This document shows, in pieces, positions 53,544-61,919 of a stretch of DNA of 64,000 nt; position 1 is the first letter of the stretch; each line of letters starts with the position of its first letter. Position numbers and translations under genes: made by a program. The stretch is from Pasteurella sp049941595 (GTDB lineage Bacteria; Pseudomonadota; Gammaproteobacteria; Enterobacterales; Pasteurellaceae). The notes beneath the pieces are model-generated. The model searched no databases. It was not told the origin of the DNA and saw nothing but the letters and a program-made list of their open reading frames with translations. The DNA is taken from assembly GCA_049941595.1 (NCBI GenBank), contig JBNFNA010000005.1:124001-188000 (forward strand), read 5' to 3'.

Positions 53544-56333
53544 ATGGGGGGAAAGAAAAAAGGCGGTCCAGTTACAGTTGGTTACAGATACTATTGGGAT
53601 ATTCATTCTGGTATCGGGCGTGGTCCCGTAGATGAGATTGTCGAACTGCGTGTTGATGATAAAACAGCATATGTTGGCAAACCGGGGGAATTAACTTATT
53701 CACAGGCAATTTATATTGATAAGCCCAATTTATTTGGCGGAGAGGATACAGGTGGGGAAGGTGGAATCCAAGGTCGTATGGAAATACTGATGGGAGAAGC
53801 TGATCAAAAGCCGACAACTATGCTCATTAATTTACTCAAGGGGATCCATAATCCTCCACTTCATTCTGCATTGAGTGGATTTGCTCGCAAAAAACGAACA
53901 AGACAGCAACAAATTGAGCAAGGCACATTTTTTTCAAATGGTGATATTACCGCAGGAAACGTGAGTCCAGAAGATGTGATTCCGGGATTCAGAGGTATTG
54001 TGACAACGGCATTTAGCGGATTAATTAGCTGTTATAACGCTTATCCAAAAAAACACAGTTATCGTGTCCGCCGAACACAAAAAGGTTGGTTTGGCGGGGC
54101 TCCTTGGTACCCTGAAAAAGCCCGTATTTTACTGCGTAATGACAATTTAAAAATTTCAGGCTTAACGCCGGAGCAAGAAGAAAACGTGCGTCAAATTCAC
54201 GCCATGAACCCTGCACACATTTTAGTGGAATGCGCGACTAATAAGAGTTGGGGTGGTAAAAAAGACTTATCAGAGCTTGATATTGAAAGCTATAAAAAGG
54301 CAGCTGATACTCTCTTCGAGGAGGGGGTTGGGCTATGCATTCGCTATAACAGACAAGGTTCAGTCAAAGAGTTTGTACAACAAGTGATTGATCATATCGG
54401 TGCAGTGCAATATGAAGATATCAAAACAGGTAAATACGCAATAAAGCTCATTCGAAATGATTATAACGTTGATGAGTTACATACATTTCACTATGACAAC
54501 GGCATTCTAAGAGTACAAGATGATGACAACGCCGCAACAGATAATGTAGCGAATCAAGTTGTTGTTAAATATCGTGATCCTGTGACTAATCGTGAAGATA
54601 AAGCGATTGCAAATAATATTGCTTCAGTTCGTATGCATGGTGTGATCACAAAAACGGTCGAATATAAAGGCATTCCCACATTCGACTTAGCCGCACGTGT
54701 TGCACAAAGGGATTTAGAAATCGTGGCAAGTAGTTTGACACGCCTTAAAATTGTGTTTGATATGCGTGCGAGTGAACTTACACATGGTGATGTATTCAAA
54801 GTCAGTCTTCCTGACCGAGGCATTGAAAGTCTGGTCTTTCGTGTCAGTCAAATTGAGAACGGCAACGAAGGTGAATTTATTATCACTTGCATGCAAGATG
54901 TGTTTGGTTTACCAGCGGCAAATTATTCAACACAAAAATCGGACTCACTTTATACACAACCAGATTACAGTGCAAAACCTGTTACACATAGTCGTGTATT
55001 TGAAATCCCGTACCATGTTTTCCCGCTTGTGTTTAGTGATGCAGAGCTTGCTTTTATTAAACCAACGGATTGCTTTATTGCAGCAGTTGCAGATGCTCCA
55101 ACACCACTGTCGGTTGGCTTTGAGGTTTTAACTGATGCAGGTGGCGGTTTTAATGATACAGGCGATGGCGATTTTACGCCGTCAGTTGTGCTTACAGAAG
55201 CTATTACCAAATATCAAACTGAAATCAGATTTAATGATGGAGGTCATGGATATGCATTAAAAAATGCAGTAGCACTGATGATTGATGATGAAATTGTCAA
55301 AATTGAATCAGTGGATTTAAAAACACGGACAGTCAATGTTGGGCGAGGTTGTGCAGATACGGTCCCGCAAGCACACAGCGAGGGTGCCAGGGCGTGGTGT
55401 TATTTACTGGCCAGTGGTGAAGACAACACAAAATATACAGTCAATGAACAATTAAGCGTTAAGCTTTTAACAAAAACAGCACAAGAAACACTTGAAGAAG
55501 ATAATGCACCAGCGATGACAATGACAACCCAGCAACGCCAAGCACGCCCTTACCCGCCGGGTAATGTGAAAGTGAATGGTCTATTTACGGATAAGATTAT
55601 TGATGGAACATCTTTCTCTATCACATGGGCACACAGAGATCGTGATGTACAAGCGGATAATCTGATTTCACACACAGAAGACAGCACAGTGCTTGGTGAC
55701 GGTGTGAATTATGAAATTGTATTACTCGATGGTGATAACGTTATTCGCAAAATATCAACAACAGATAGCCAGTTTAACTATCCTGATGCACAAAAAGTGG
55801 AAGGTGAACAATTTAGTAAAATTAGCCTTTGTTCGATTAAAAACGGATTAAAAAGCCTGTATGAATATCACTTTCATGTTTCAGGTGCAATGCAGTTGCT
55901 ACATGCTTGGAATTATGAGGAAAGATTTACTGTTGGTGATAATTATTTAAATCGATATAACGACGGTTATTTTGGTGGCGGTGGATATTTTATGTTGTCT
56001 AGTCAGATTTCAGAGACTACTGAAATTTTTAGGGATTTTTCTATCGAACCTGGTAAATATAGTCGTTTTGCAATTGATTATAAAGTATTGACATATGCAA
56101 AAAGACAGGGGACATGTCAAGTGCTTGTACAGCTATTTAGTCAAAACACATTAGTGAACTCATTAGAATCAGAGTCGTTAGGTAATTATCAAGATGAAAA
56201 CTGGCGATTACAGCAAATAGCCGATACCTTACCTGGCAATGTGACACTGATTAGATTCAAGATTACAGTACCAGCATCTCCTGCTAATAATGCAATTGCA
56301 TTTAGAGATATTAGTGTGCGAGGAGGTGAATAG
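53544..56333 (+). CDS. Tail tip host-specificity protein (J-like)
   Basis: 929 aa from ATG 53544 (MGGKKKGGPVTVGYRYYWDIHSG); the frame is open 13 codons earlier in the preceding gene. Typical features are the N-terminal GYRYYWDIHSGIG, a middle with WGGKKDLSELDIESYKK, repeated fibronectin-like segments after residue 690, and a C-terminal lectin-like domain (FRDFSIEPGKYSRF). It forms the tail tip that binds the receptor. There is no separate tail fibre gene after it, so receptor binding probably resides in its C-terminus. Confidence 0.85.
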   Translation: MGGKKKGGPVTVGYRYYWDIHSGIGRGPVDEIVELRVDDKTAYVGKPGELTYSQAIYIDKPNLFGGEDTGGEGGIQGRMEILMGEADQKPTTMLINLLKGIHNPPLHSALSGFARKKRTRQQQIEQGTFFSNGDITAGNVSPEDVIPGFRGIVTTAFSGLISCYNAYPKKHSYRVRRTQKGWFGGAPWYPEKARILLRNDNLKISGLTPEQEENVRQIHAMNPAHILVECATNKSWGGKKDLSELDIESYKKAADTLFEEGVGLCIRYNRQGSVKEFVQQVIDHIGAVQYEDIKTGKYAIKLIRNDYNVDELHTFHYDNGILRVQDDDNAATDNVANQVVVKYRDPVTNREDKAIANNIASVRMHGVITKTVEYKGIPTFDLAARVAQRDLEIVASSLTRLKIVFDMRASELTHGDVFKVSLPDRGIESLVFRVSQIENGNEGEFIITCMQDVFGLPAANYSTQKSDSLYTQPDYSAKPVTHSRVFEIPYHVFPLVFSDAELAFIKPTDCFIAAVADAPTPLSVGFEVLTDAGGGFNDTGDGDFTPSVVLTEAITKYQTEIRFNDGGHGYALKNAVALMIDDEIVKIESVDLKTRTVNVGRGCADTVPQAHSEGARAWCYLLASGEDNTKYTVNEQLSVKLLTKTAQETLEEDNAPAMTMTTQQRQARPYPPGNVKVNGLFTDKIIDGTSFSITWAHRDRDVQADNLISHTEDSTVLGDGVNYEIVLLDGDNVIRKISTTDSQFNYPDAQKVEGEQFSKISLCSIKNGLKSLYEYHFHVSGAMQLLHAWNYEERFTVGDNYLNRYNDGYFGGGGYFMLSSQISETTEIFRDFSIEPGKYSRFAIDYKVLTYAKRQGTCQVLVQLFSQNTLVNSLESESLGNYQDENWRLQQIADTLPGNVTLIRFKITVPASPANNAIAFRDISVRGGE

Positions 56334-56398
56334 AAAAAGAAGATGAAATCAAACATTTAATAATCATACATTAACTTTAATAAAAATAAGGATTAAAT

Positions 56399-56659
56399 AT
56401 GAAAAATAAATTAACGCTAGAAGATATCAAGTCTGTCATTATTAAAGCTGAATATCATCGTTTAACAGACAAGCTAACAACATGCGTGTTAACACTAAAA
56501 AATGGTTATACAGTGACAGGAGAGAGCGCTTGTGTTGACGCTTCAAATTATGTCAAAGAAATTGGTGAGAAAATCGCATACGATAATGCAGTCGATAAAA
56601 TTTGGATTTTAGAGGGTTATTTATTACAACAAAAGTTATTTGAAAATCAAGCCAGTTAA
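56399..56659 (+). CDS. N4 gp49 / Sf6 gp66 family protein
   Basis: 86 aa. The pattern EYHRLTDKLTTCVLTLKNGYTVTGESACVDASNY and IGEKIAYDNAVDKIWILEGYLL is typical of the family found in many phages (N4 gp49, Sf6 gene 66). Its function is unknown. It is the last protein gene before the structured region and the methyltransferase. Confidence 0.85.
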   Translation: MKNKLTLEDIKSVIIKAEYHRLTDKLTTCVLTLKNGYTVTGESACVDASNYVKEIGEKIAYDNAVDKIWILEGYLLQQKLFENQAS

Positions 56660-56790
56660 ACACGGGTAGCGAGCACACTTTGCGCAGCGTGCTCGCCTTA
56701 TCACCCACAGAACGCACCTGTAGGCAATAACTATTGCTAGACCCGCAGTCTCAGCCAAGACGTGTAAAGTCTAGCGTATTTTTTCAATAT
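56660..56790 (+). ncRNA. Structured non-coding region with several hairpins upstream of the methyltransferase
   Basis: Three hairpins in 120 bp: GCGAGCAC/GTGCTCGC (56669-56676 with 56689-56696), GCAAT/ATTGC (56724-56737) and GCTAGAC/GTCTAGC (56736-56742 with 56769-56775), the last followed by GTATTTTTT. The stretch is GC-richer than its surroundings and has no ORF. It could be a terminator cluster, a processed 3' RNA or a regulatory leader for the methyltransferase. Its nature cannot be decided from sequence alone. Confidence 0.45.
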
Positions 56791-56810
56791 GTGAAAGAGG
56801 CTTACAGTAT

Positions 56811-57656
56811 ATGAAAAACAATCAATCATTTTATAAACAAGCACCACTTCCGTTTGTTGGACAAAAACGACTCTTCTTAAATCATTACATCAATATCATT
56901 AACGAACACATTCCTGACGATGGTGAGGGATGGACTATTATTGATGCTTTTGGTGGTAGCGGCCTTCTAAGTCATGTCACAAAACATATCAAGCCCAAAT
57001 CTCGCGTTATTTATAATGATTTTGATGGCTATAGTGAACGGTTGAAGCACATTCGAGATTTGAATAAAGTGCGTCGTATCTTGCTCGAGTTACTTAAAAA
57101 TGAGCCACGTAGCAAGCAGTTAAGCTGTGATATGAAATACAAAGTGATTCAAGCTATAGAGGCATTTAATGGTTATAAAGATCCGCATGTATTGTCTACT
57201 TGGTTATTATTTAGTGGTCAGCAAGTCAGGACATTAAGCGAGCTATACCGCTTGTCATTTTATAATCGCATTCGTCTGTCTGATTACAGTGAGGCGCAAG
57301 ATTATTTTAATGGTTTTGAAGTTGCTAATGAGTCATTTCATTCCTTATTGCCTCGGTTTGTCGACAAGCCAAAGACATTATTTGTGTTAGATCCACCATA
57401 TCTATGCACGCACCAAGCTGCTTACAGTATGGATACATACTTTGATTTGATTGATTTCTTAAGATTGATTAATCTGACAAGACCACCTTTTATCTTTTTC
57501 AGTTCAACAAAATCTGAATTTGTACGGTTTGTAGATTTTATGCTTGAAACGAAAACACATAACTGGGAGTCATTTACAGATTATAAGAAGATCAGTATTA
57601 ATACTTCGACAAACTATAACGGCAAGTATGAAGATAATTTAGTTTATAAGTTCTAA
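56811..57656 (+). CDS. Dam-type N6-adenine DNA methyltransferase
   Basis: 281 aa. The order of motifs is that of Dam-class enzymes: PFVGQKR near residue 14 (SAM contact), DAFGGSG at 45-51 (motif I) and DPPY at 194-197 (catalytic motif IV). Similarity to host Dam is only in motifs, and the specificity region is distinct, so the target need not be GATC. It has no endonuclease partner. At the right end of the prophage it occupies the place of Mu mom, a DNA-modification gene that protects phage DNA from host restriction. AGAGG precedes the start, 9 bp away. Confidence 0.85.
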   Translation: MKNNQSFYKQAPLPFVGQKRLFLNHYINIINEHIPDDGEGWTIIDAFGGSGLLSHVTKHIKPKSRVIYNDFDGYSERLKHIRDLNKVRRILLELLKNEPRSKQLSCDMKYKVIQAIEAFNGYKDPHVLSTWLLFSGQQVRTLSELYRLSFYNRIRLSDYSEAQDYFNGFEVANESFHSLLPRFVDKPKTLFVLDPPYLCTHQAAYSMDTYFDLIDFLRLINLTRPPFIFFSSTKSEFVRFVDFMLETKTHNWESFTDYKKISINTSTNYNGKYEDNLVYKF

Positions 57657-57741
57657 AGCTAAATACACAAAGTTTATCTATGAGAAATTTGTGAATAAAA
57701 GTATGCTAATTTCGATATAGAAATGACGTAGCGATATAAAC

Positions 57742-57776
57742 AAAAAAGAGAAACTAATAAATAGTTTCTCTTTTTT
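57742..57776. terminator. Bidirectional terminator near the right prophage end
   Basis: A perfect 15-bp inverted repeat: AAAAAAGAGAAACTA (57742-57756) with TAGTTTCTCTTTTTT (57762-57776), loop ATAAA. T and A runs on both sides. It stops late prophage transcription before the adhesin fragment, and any transcript coming back from the host. Confidence 0.92.
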
Positions 57777-57814
57777 GTAACTTAGTTTCAGTATATGTAA
57801 CAAAGTAAACTTTT

Positions 57815-57857
57815 ATTTATCGCGCTGAACTATGTTAATTTATCGCGCGCGGCATTA
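57815..57857 (-). repeat. Right prophage end with two transposase-type repeats
   Basis: Read inward (minus strand) it begins TAATGCCGCGCGCGATAAAT and continues to CAGCGCGATAAAT ending at 57815. The blocks GCGATAAAT are 23 bp apart, as at the left end. Additional related sequences of the other orientation (TCGATATAG at 57712, GCGATATAAA at 57731) lie farther in and could be extra sites. Confidence 0.75.
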
Positions 57858-57863
57858 CCCTTC
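57858..57863. repeat. Target-site duplication, right copy (CCCTTC)
   Basis: Matches 18945-18950 and lies in the same codon phase of the adhesin. Host sequence resumes after it with AGCGGAGCAAACAGG. Confidence 0.85.
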
Positions 57864-60800
57864 AGCGGAGCAAACAGGCGTAGCAACAGATAAAGGCTAT
57901 GTTATTGTTGGCAATGAGGCTAAAGCCTCAAAAAATCAGTCTGTTGCAGTTGGGAATAACGCAGAAGCTACTGGAGATGTATCGGTTGCTGTTGGTTCCG
58001 GGGCTAATGCTCCTGGGTGGAGAGAAGTTTTCGTCGGAACTGAGGCAGGAGCAGGATCAGTAAAACCTGATGCTGGGTGGACATCAGAAAACCGTCAATA
58101 TAACGTTGGAATAGGTTATAAAGCTGGTAATGGTATGGGGGCCGTTACCCATAATATTGCATTGGGTGCTTCTGCTGGTATGGGCGTGAAAGGAAATGCC
58201 AATATTGCTATTGGTGTGCACGCAAATTCATTTGGTCAAGATGCATCTTTAAAAGAGGCTGTATCCACTAATGGTAATATTGCTATTGGTGAGCGTGCTA
58301 ATGCCGATGGTAAAGTTGCTTCGGGACAGGAAAAAGGTGGTGGAGAAGCATTAGCTGTCGGTAATCGTGCAAAAGCTCTTGGTGGGCATAGTATTGCAGT
58401 TGGTTCAGGAGCACAAGCCTTGAAAGTTCGTTCACTAGCAGTTGGTACTGAGGCAAATGCAACTTCATTTAACTCAACAGCTGTGGGATATAGAGCCAAT
58501 GCTATTGGTGATGGTTCAATGGCTTTAGGTTATTCCTCTAAATCTACAGGGAATTATTCATTTGCTGGAGGTTTAGGTAGCCATTCTGAAGGTAATGATT
58601 CATTGGCTTTAGGTCGTAGTAATACAGCAAAAGGTATTAAATCAATTTCTATTGGCGCACACAATACTGCAGAAGGTTTTTTATCTGTGGTATTAGGTGC
58701 TCACTCAAAAGCAGTTGGTCGTGAAGCAAACGCATTTGGTTATCTTGCCGAAGCTACTTCAGATCGCTCAATGGCATTAGGTTCAAATACAAAAACAACA
58801 GAAGCGGATTCTGTTGCTTTAGGTAGCTATTCATTAGCAAATACGAAAGCTGGAAAGCTAGGATATTATATTGTTGATGATGCTTCATTTAAAACTGAAA
58901 CTGCTGTAGTTACTTTTGTTGAAAAAGAAGCCGATAAAGCAACAGCAGATACAGAATTAAAAGAGAAACAACAAGCTTGGGAGACCGCAAATAAAGACGC
59001 TTCTAAAACCCCTGAAGAAAAGGCTGCAGCTCAAAAAGCATATTTAGATGCTCTAGCTAAACAGAAAAAAATCACTTCAACGTGGAAATCAACTAAGTCT
59101 GCGATTGCTGTAGGTAACAGTGAATCTGGTGATACTCGCCAAGTTACTGGGGTTGCAGCAGGTACGGCTGATACTGATGCGGTCAACGTTGCGCAGTTAA
59201 AAACAGTAAGATTATTAGGTATTAACTTTATCGGTAATAATACTGATGAAGCTAACCTTGTAAAACGCAAGCTCACTGAAAAATTAATAGTAAAAGGTGA
59301 AGGTACATTTGCTGATGTAACGCAAGACAAACCTTTTGAAAGTGCTGCTGAAAATATCTATGTTGATACTAATAAGAATGATACGTTAGAAATCAAACTT
59401 GCGAAAAAAGTGAAAAATCTTACTTCGATTGAAACAGATGATATTACAGATGATATTCCAACCAAAACCACATTAAACAAAGATGGTATTAAGGTTGAGA
59501 ATAAAGATGCGGTGAAATCTGCTGAATATGGTTTGGATGGTTTAAGAGTTAAAGATACTGAAAGTAAAACAGAGGTATCGTTAGCACCAAACTCACTCAC
59601 CTTTAAAAATGACAGTAAAGATGCAGTGAAAATTGATGCAAATGCTCGCACCATTACTTTAGCTTCTAAAGATGATACTGATAAACTTGTGCTAGATGGT
59701 GATAATAAAAAAATCACTGGGTTAGAAGATCGTTTTGTTGATGCTCCAGATTATGCTGCTGACAGAACCCGTGCAGCTACTGAAGGTGCTGTGCAAGATG
59801 TGGCAAATAATGTGAAGAAAACAAATGGCGATGTATCTTCATTACAATCTGGTTTAAGTGGTGTTGTGGTTTATACACATAACGGTAAGCTTGTCGCTAA
59901 ACACGGTAAAGAATTCTATGATTTAGATGCCGTGAAAGATAAAGTTTATATCGAAGGAAAAGGTTTCTTCAATAAAACAGATCTTAAACTAGACGGCACG
60001 TTACAAGATGGTGCTACAGCACAAGATGTGCCTAAGTTAGATAAAGCTAATATCGAATTAAGTTTAGTAAACCCAGATGGTTCAGTAACGACCCCAACAG
60101 TACTAAACAACATTGCAGAAGGCAAAAACGATAATGATGCTGTTAATGTGAAACAGTTAAATAATGCGAAAACCACAGTTTCTGCTGCAGATGATAGTGT
60201 GACTGTGACATCCAAATTTGAAGCGGGTAAAGGCACAGATTACAAAGTCGGTTTATCTAAAGCAACCAAAGATACTTTAGCTAAAGTGGGGACAGGTCAA
60301 GTCGTTAAAGGTGATCAAAATACGGTGACTGGTGATACTGTATACAATGCATTGAGCAAAGTGAGTGGTAGCATTAAGCATATTTCCATTGAAGAACAAG
60401 CTCAGGCAAATCCACATGTTGCAGTAGGTGAGGGGGCTGCTGAAAATATCGGTAAGAACGCGACTGCAGTGGGTAATAAAGCGGCTGCGTTGGCGGAAAA
60501 CTCAAGTGTATTAGGTACTAATGCAAAAGTAATGCCACAAGCGACGGGCGCTGTTGCTTTAGGATATGGTTCAGTTGCAAGTGAGCGAAATACTGTGTCT
60601 GTGGGTTCTGTCGGTAATGAACGCCGTATTACGAATGTTGCTCCGGGTGTAAAAGGTACTGATGCCGTGAACGTAAATCAATTGAAGCAAGTAGAAACCA
60701 AATTGGAGAGAACAACGCGTGATTTACAAGCGGGAATTGCTTCTGCAGCAGCACTTGGTTTCTTACAACGCCCAGATTTACCAGGAAAAAGTATGGTTTC

Positions 60801-60951
60801 TGTTGCAACAGGCGGACATAAAGGTGAACACGCTATTGCTGTTGGTTATGCGAAAAATACGGATAATCACAATATTTCGATTAAGTTAGGTGTGAGCGTG
60901 AATACACGTAAAGATCTGACTTGGGCAAGCAGCGTTGGTTATCAATGGTAA
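57864..60951 (+). pseudogene. Trimeric autotransporter adhesin, 3' fragment (passenger and YadA anchor)
   Basis: 1028 codons continuing the frame broken at 18950. The head (57.9-58.9 kb) consists of YadA-type repeats of the form SxAVGxxAxAxG that fold as a left-handed beta roll. A coiled-coil insert (about 58920-59073) follows, then neck motifs DAVNVxQL at about 59176, 60130 and 60658 separated by stalk segments. The last 80 residues are the YadA membrane anchor, ending in VGYQW. An ATG at 57832 inside prophage DNA opens the same frame (MLIYRARHYPS) but gives no signal peptide and has no ribosome site, so no surface protein is expected. No uptake signal lies in this 3.1 kb. Confidence 0.93.
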
Positions 60952-60980
60952 TATCTAAGGCGTATTAAGCCTGTCTGATT

Positions 60981-61016
60981 AAAAGAAGAAACAAGTGAAT
61001 TGCTTCCTCTTTTTTA
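60981..61016 (+). terminator. Terminator after the adhesin gene
   Basis: AAAAGAAGAAACAA (60981-60994) pairs with TTGCTTCCTCTTTT (61000-61013) at 12 of 14 positions, followed by further T residues. Confidence 0.7.
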
Positions 61017-61039
61017 TTTTTTATCTTGCTATATTTCGT

Positions 61040-61045
61040 TATAAT
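61040..61045 (+). promoter_or_regulatory. Possible -10 element of the folP-glmM promoter
   Basis: An exact TATAAT lies 30 bp before the folP start. The -35 region falls in the T-rich tail of the adhesin terminator and is not a good match. It gives folP its own promoter downstream of the adhesin. Confidence 0.4.
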
Positions 61046-61074
61046 TAAGGCACTTTTTTTGATAGTGATGTCTT

Positions 61075-61902
61075 ATGAAACTATACGCAAATAATAAAAT
61101 CTTAGATCTTTCTACGCCCCAAATTATGGGGATCCTAAATTTCACTCCTGATTCTTTTTCAGATAGCGGTCAATTTTTTAATTTAGATAAAGCCCTTTTT
61201 CACGTTGAGAAAATGTTGAAAGCGGGGGCGACAATTATTGATATCGGCGGTGAATCCACTCGCCCGATGGCGGATGAAGTGACGCTTGAGCAAGAATTAG
61301 CACGTGTGATTCCTGTGGTTGAAGCGGTAAACAAAAACTTTGATTGTTGGATTTCTGTCGATACCTCAAAAGCAGTTGTAATGCAAGAAGCGGCCAAAGT
61401 TGGAATGGATTTAATTAATGACATTCGTGCATTACGTGAGCATAATGCGTTAGAAACAGCAATAGCATTGGATTTACCGACGTGCATTATGCATATGCAA
61501 GGCGAGCCTCGTACAATGCAACTCAATCCCACTTATGATGATGTGGTTAAAGATGTCTGTAAATTTTTAATGCAACGCACTGAAGAATGTGTGAATGCAG
61601 GAATGAAAAAATCCCACTTAATTTGGGATATGGGTTTTGGGTTTGGCAAAACTATCGAACACAATTATAAATTATTGAAAAACATACCGCACTTTTGCGA
61701 GCAAGGTTATCCAGTCTTGGCGGGGCTTTCTCGTAAATCGATGATTGGCGCTGTATTGAATAAATCAGTGGAACAGCGAGTGGTTGGTAGCGTCACAGGT
61801 GCACTATTAGCCGCAATGAATGGTGCGAGTATTTTGCGTGTGCACGATGTCGAAGAAACAGCAGATGCATTAAAAATTTGGCAAGCGATGAATGTCGCAT
61901 AA
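61075..61902 (+). CDS. folP: Dihydropteroate synthase
   Basis: 275 aa, full length. It joins p-aminobenzoate with dihydropterin pyrophosphate in folate synthesis and is the target of sulfonamides. The motifs GILNFTPDSFSD near residue 19 (pyrophosphate-binding loop) and IGGESTRP near residue 59 are intact, as are DINDIRA-type and LSRKSMIG segments. It normally follows ftsH directly in Haemophilus, so its separation here reflects the adhesin and prophage insertion. It is followed by glmM after 17 bp. Confidence 0.97.
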   Translation: MKLYANNKILDLSTPQIMGILNFTPDSFSDSGQFFNLDKALFHVEKMLKAGATIIDIGGESTRPMADEVTLEQELARVIPVVEAVNKNFDCWISVDTSKAVVMQEAAKVGMDLINDIRALREHNALETAIALDLPTCIMHMQGEPRTMQLNPTYDDVVKDVCKFLMQRTEECVNAGMKKSHLIWDMGFGFGKTIEHNYKLLKNIPHFCEQGYPVLAGLSRKSMIGAVLNKSVEQRVVGSVTGALLAAMNGASILRVHDVEETADALKIWQAMNVA

Positions 61903-61919
61903 TTAAAAGGAAAGTAACT

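Larger units (their letters stand above)
18951..57857. mobile_element. Mu-like transposable prophage (38.9 kb) inserted in the adhesin gene
   Basis: Boundaries rest on three agreeing signs: the 6-bp duplication CCCTTC, inverted ends that both begin TAAT, and exact restoration of the adhesin frame when the element is removed. It encodes a DDE transposase of the Mu type with its ATPase partner, GemA and Mor homologues, a Mu-like head module and a long-tailed siphovirus-like tail module. Uptake signals are rare inside (three seen, near 25681, 34655 and 51581) compared with about seventeen in the 25 kb of host DNA, which supports foreign origin. Early genes run left and late genes right. One late gene, the tape measure, carries a nonsense codon. 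Confidence 0.95.

Noticed and set aside
18950..57858. 5-bp target duplication (CCTTC or CCCTT)
   Set aside because: A 5-bp choice makes the two ends unequal by one base (TAAT against GTAAT or CTAAT); the 6-bp choice gives both ends TAAT. A 5-bp duplication with a chance sixth match is not fully excluded.
57832..60951. A complete adhesin gene starting at ATG 57832
   Set aside because: The first codons lie in the prophage end, there is no signal peptide or ribosome site, and the true 5' end is at 18793.
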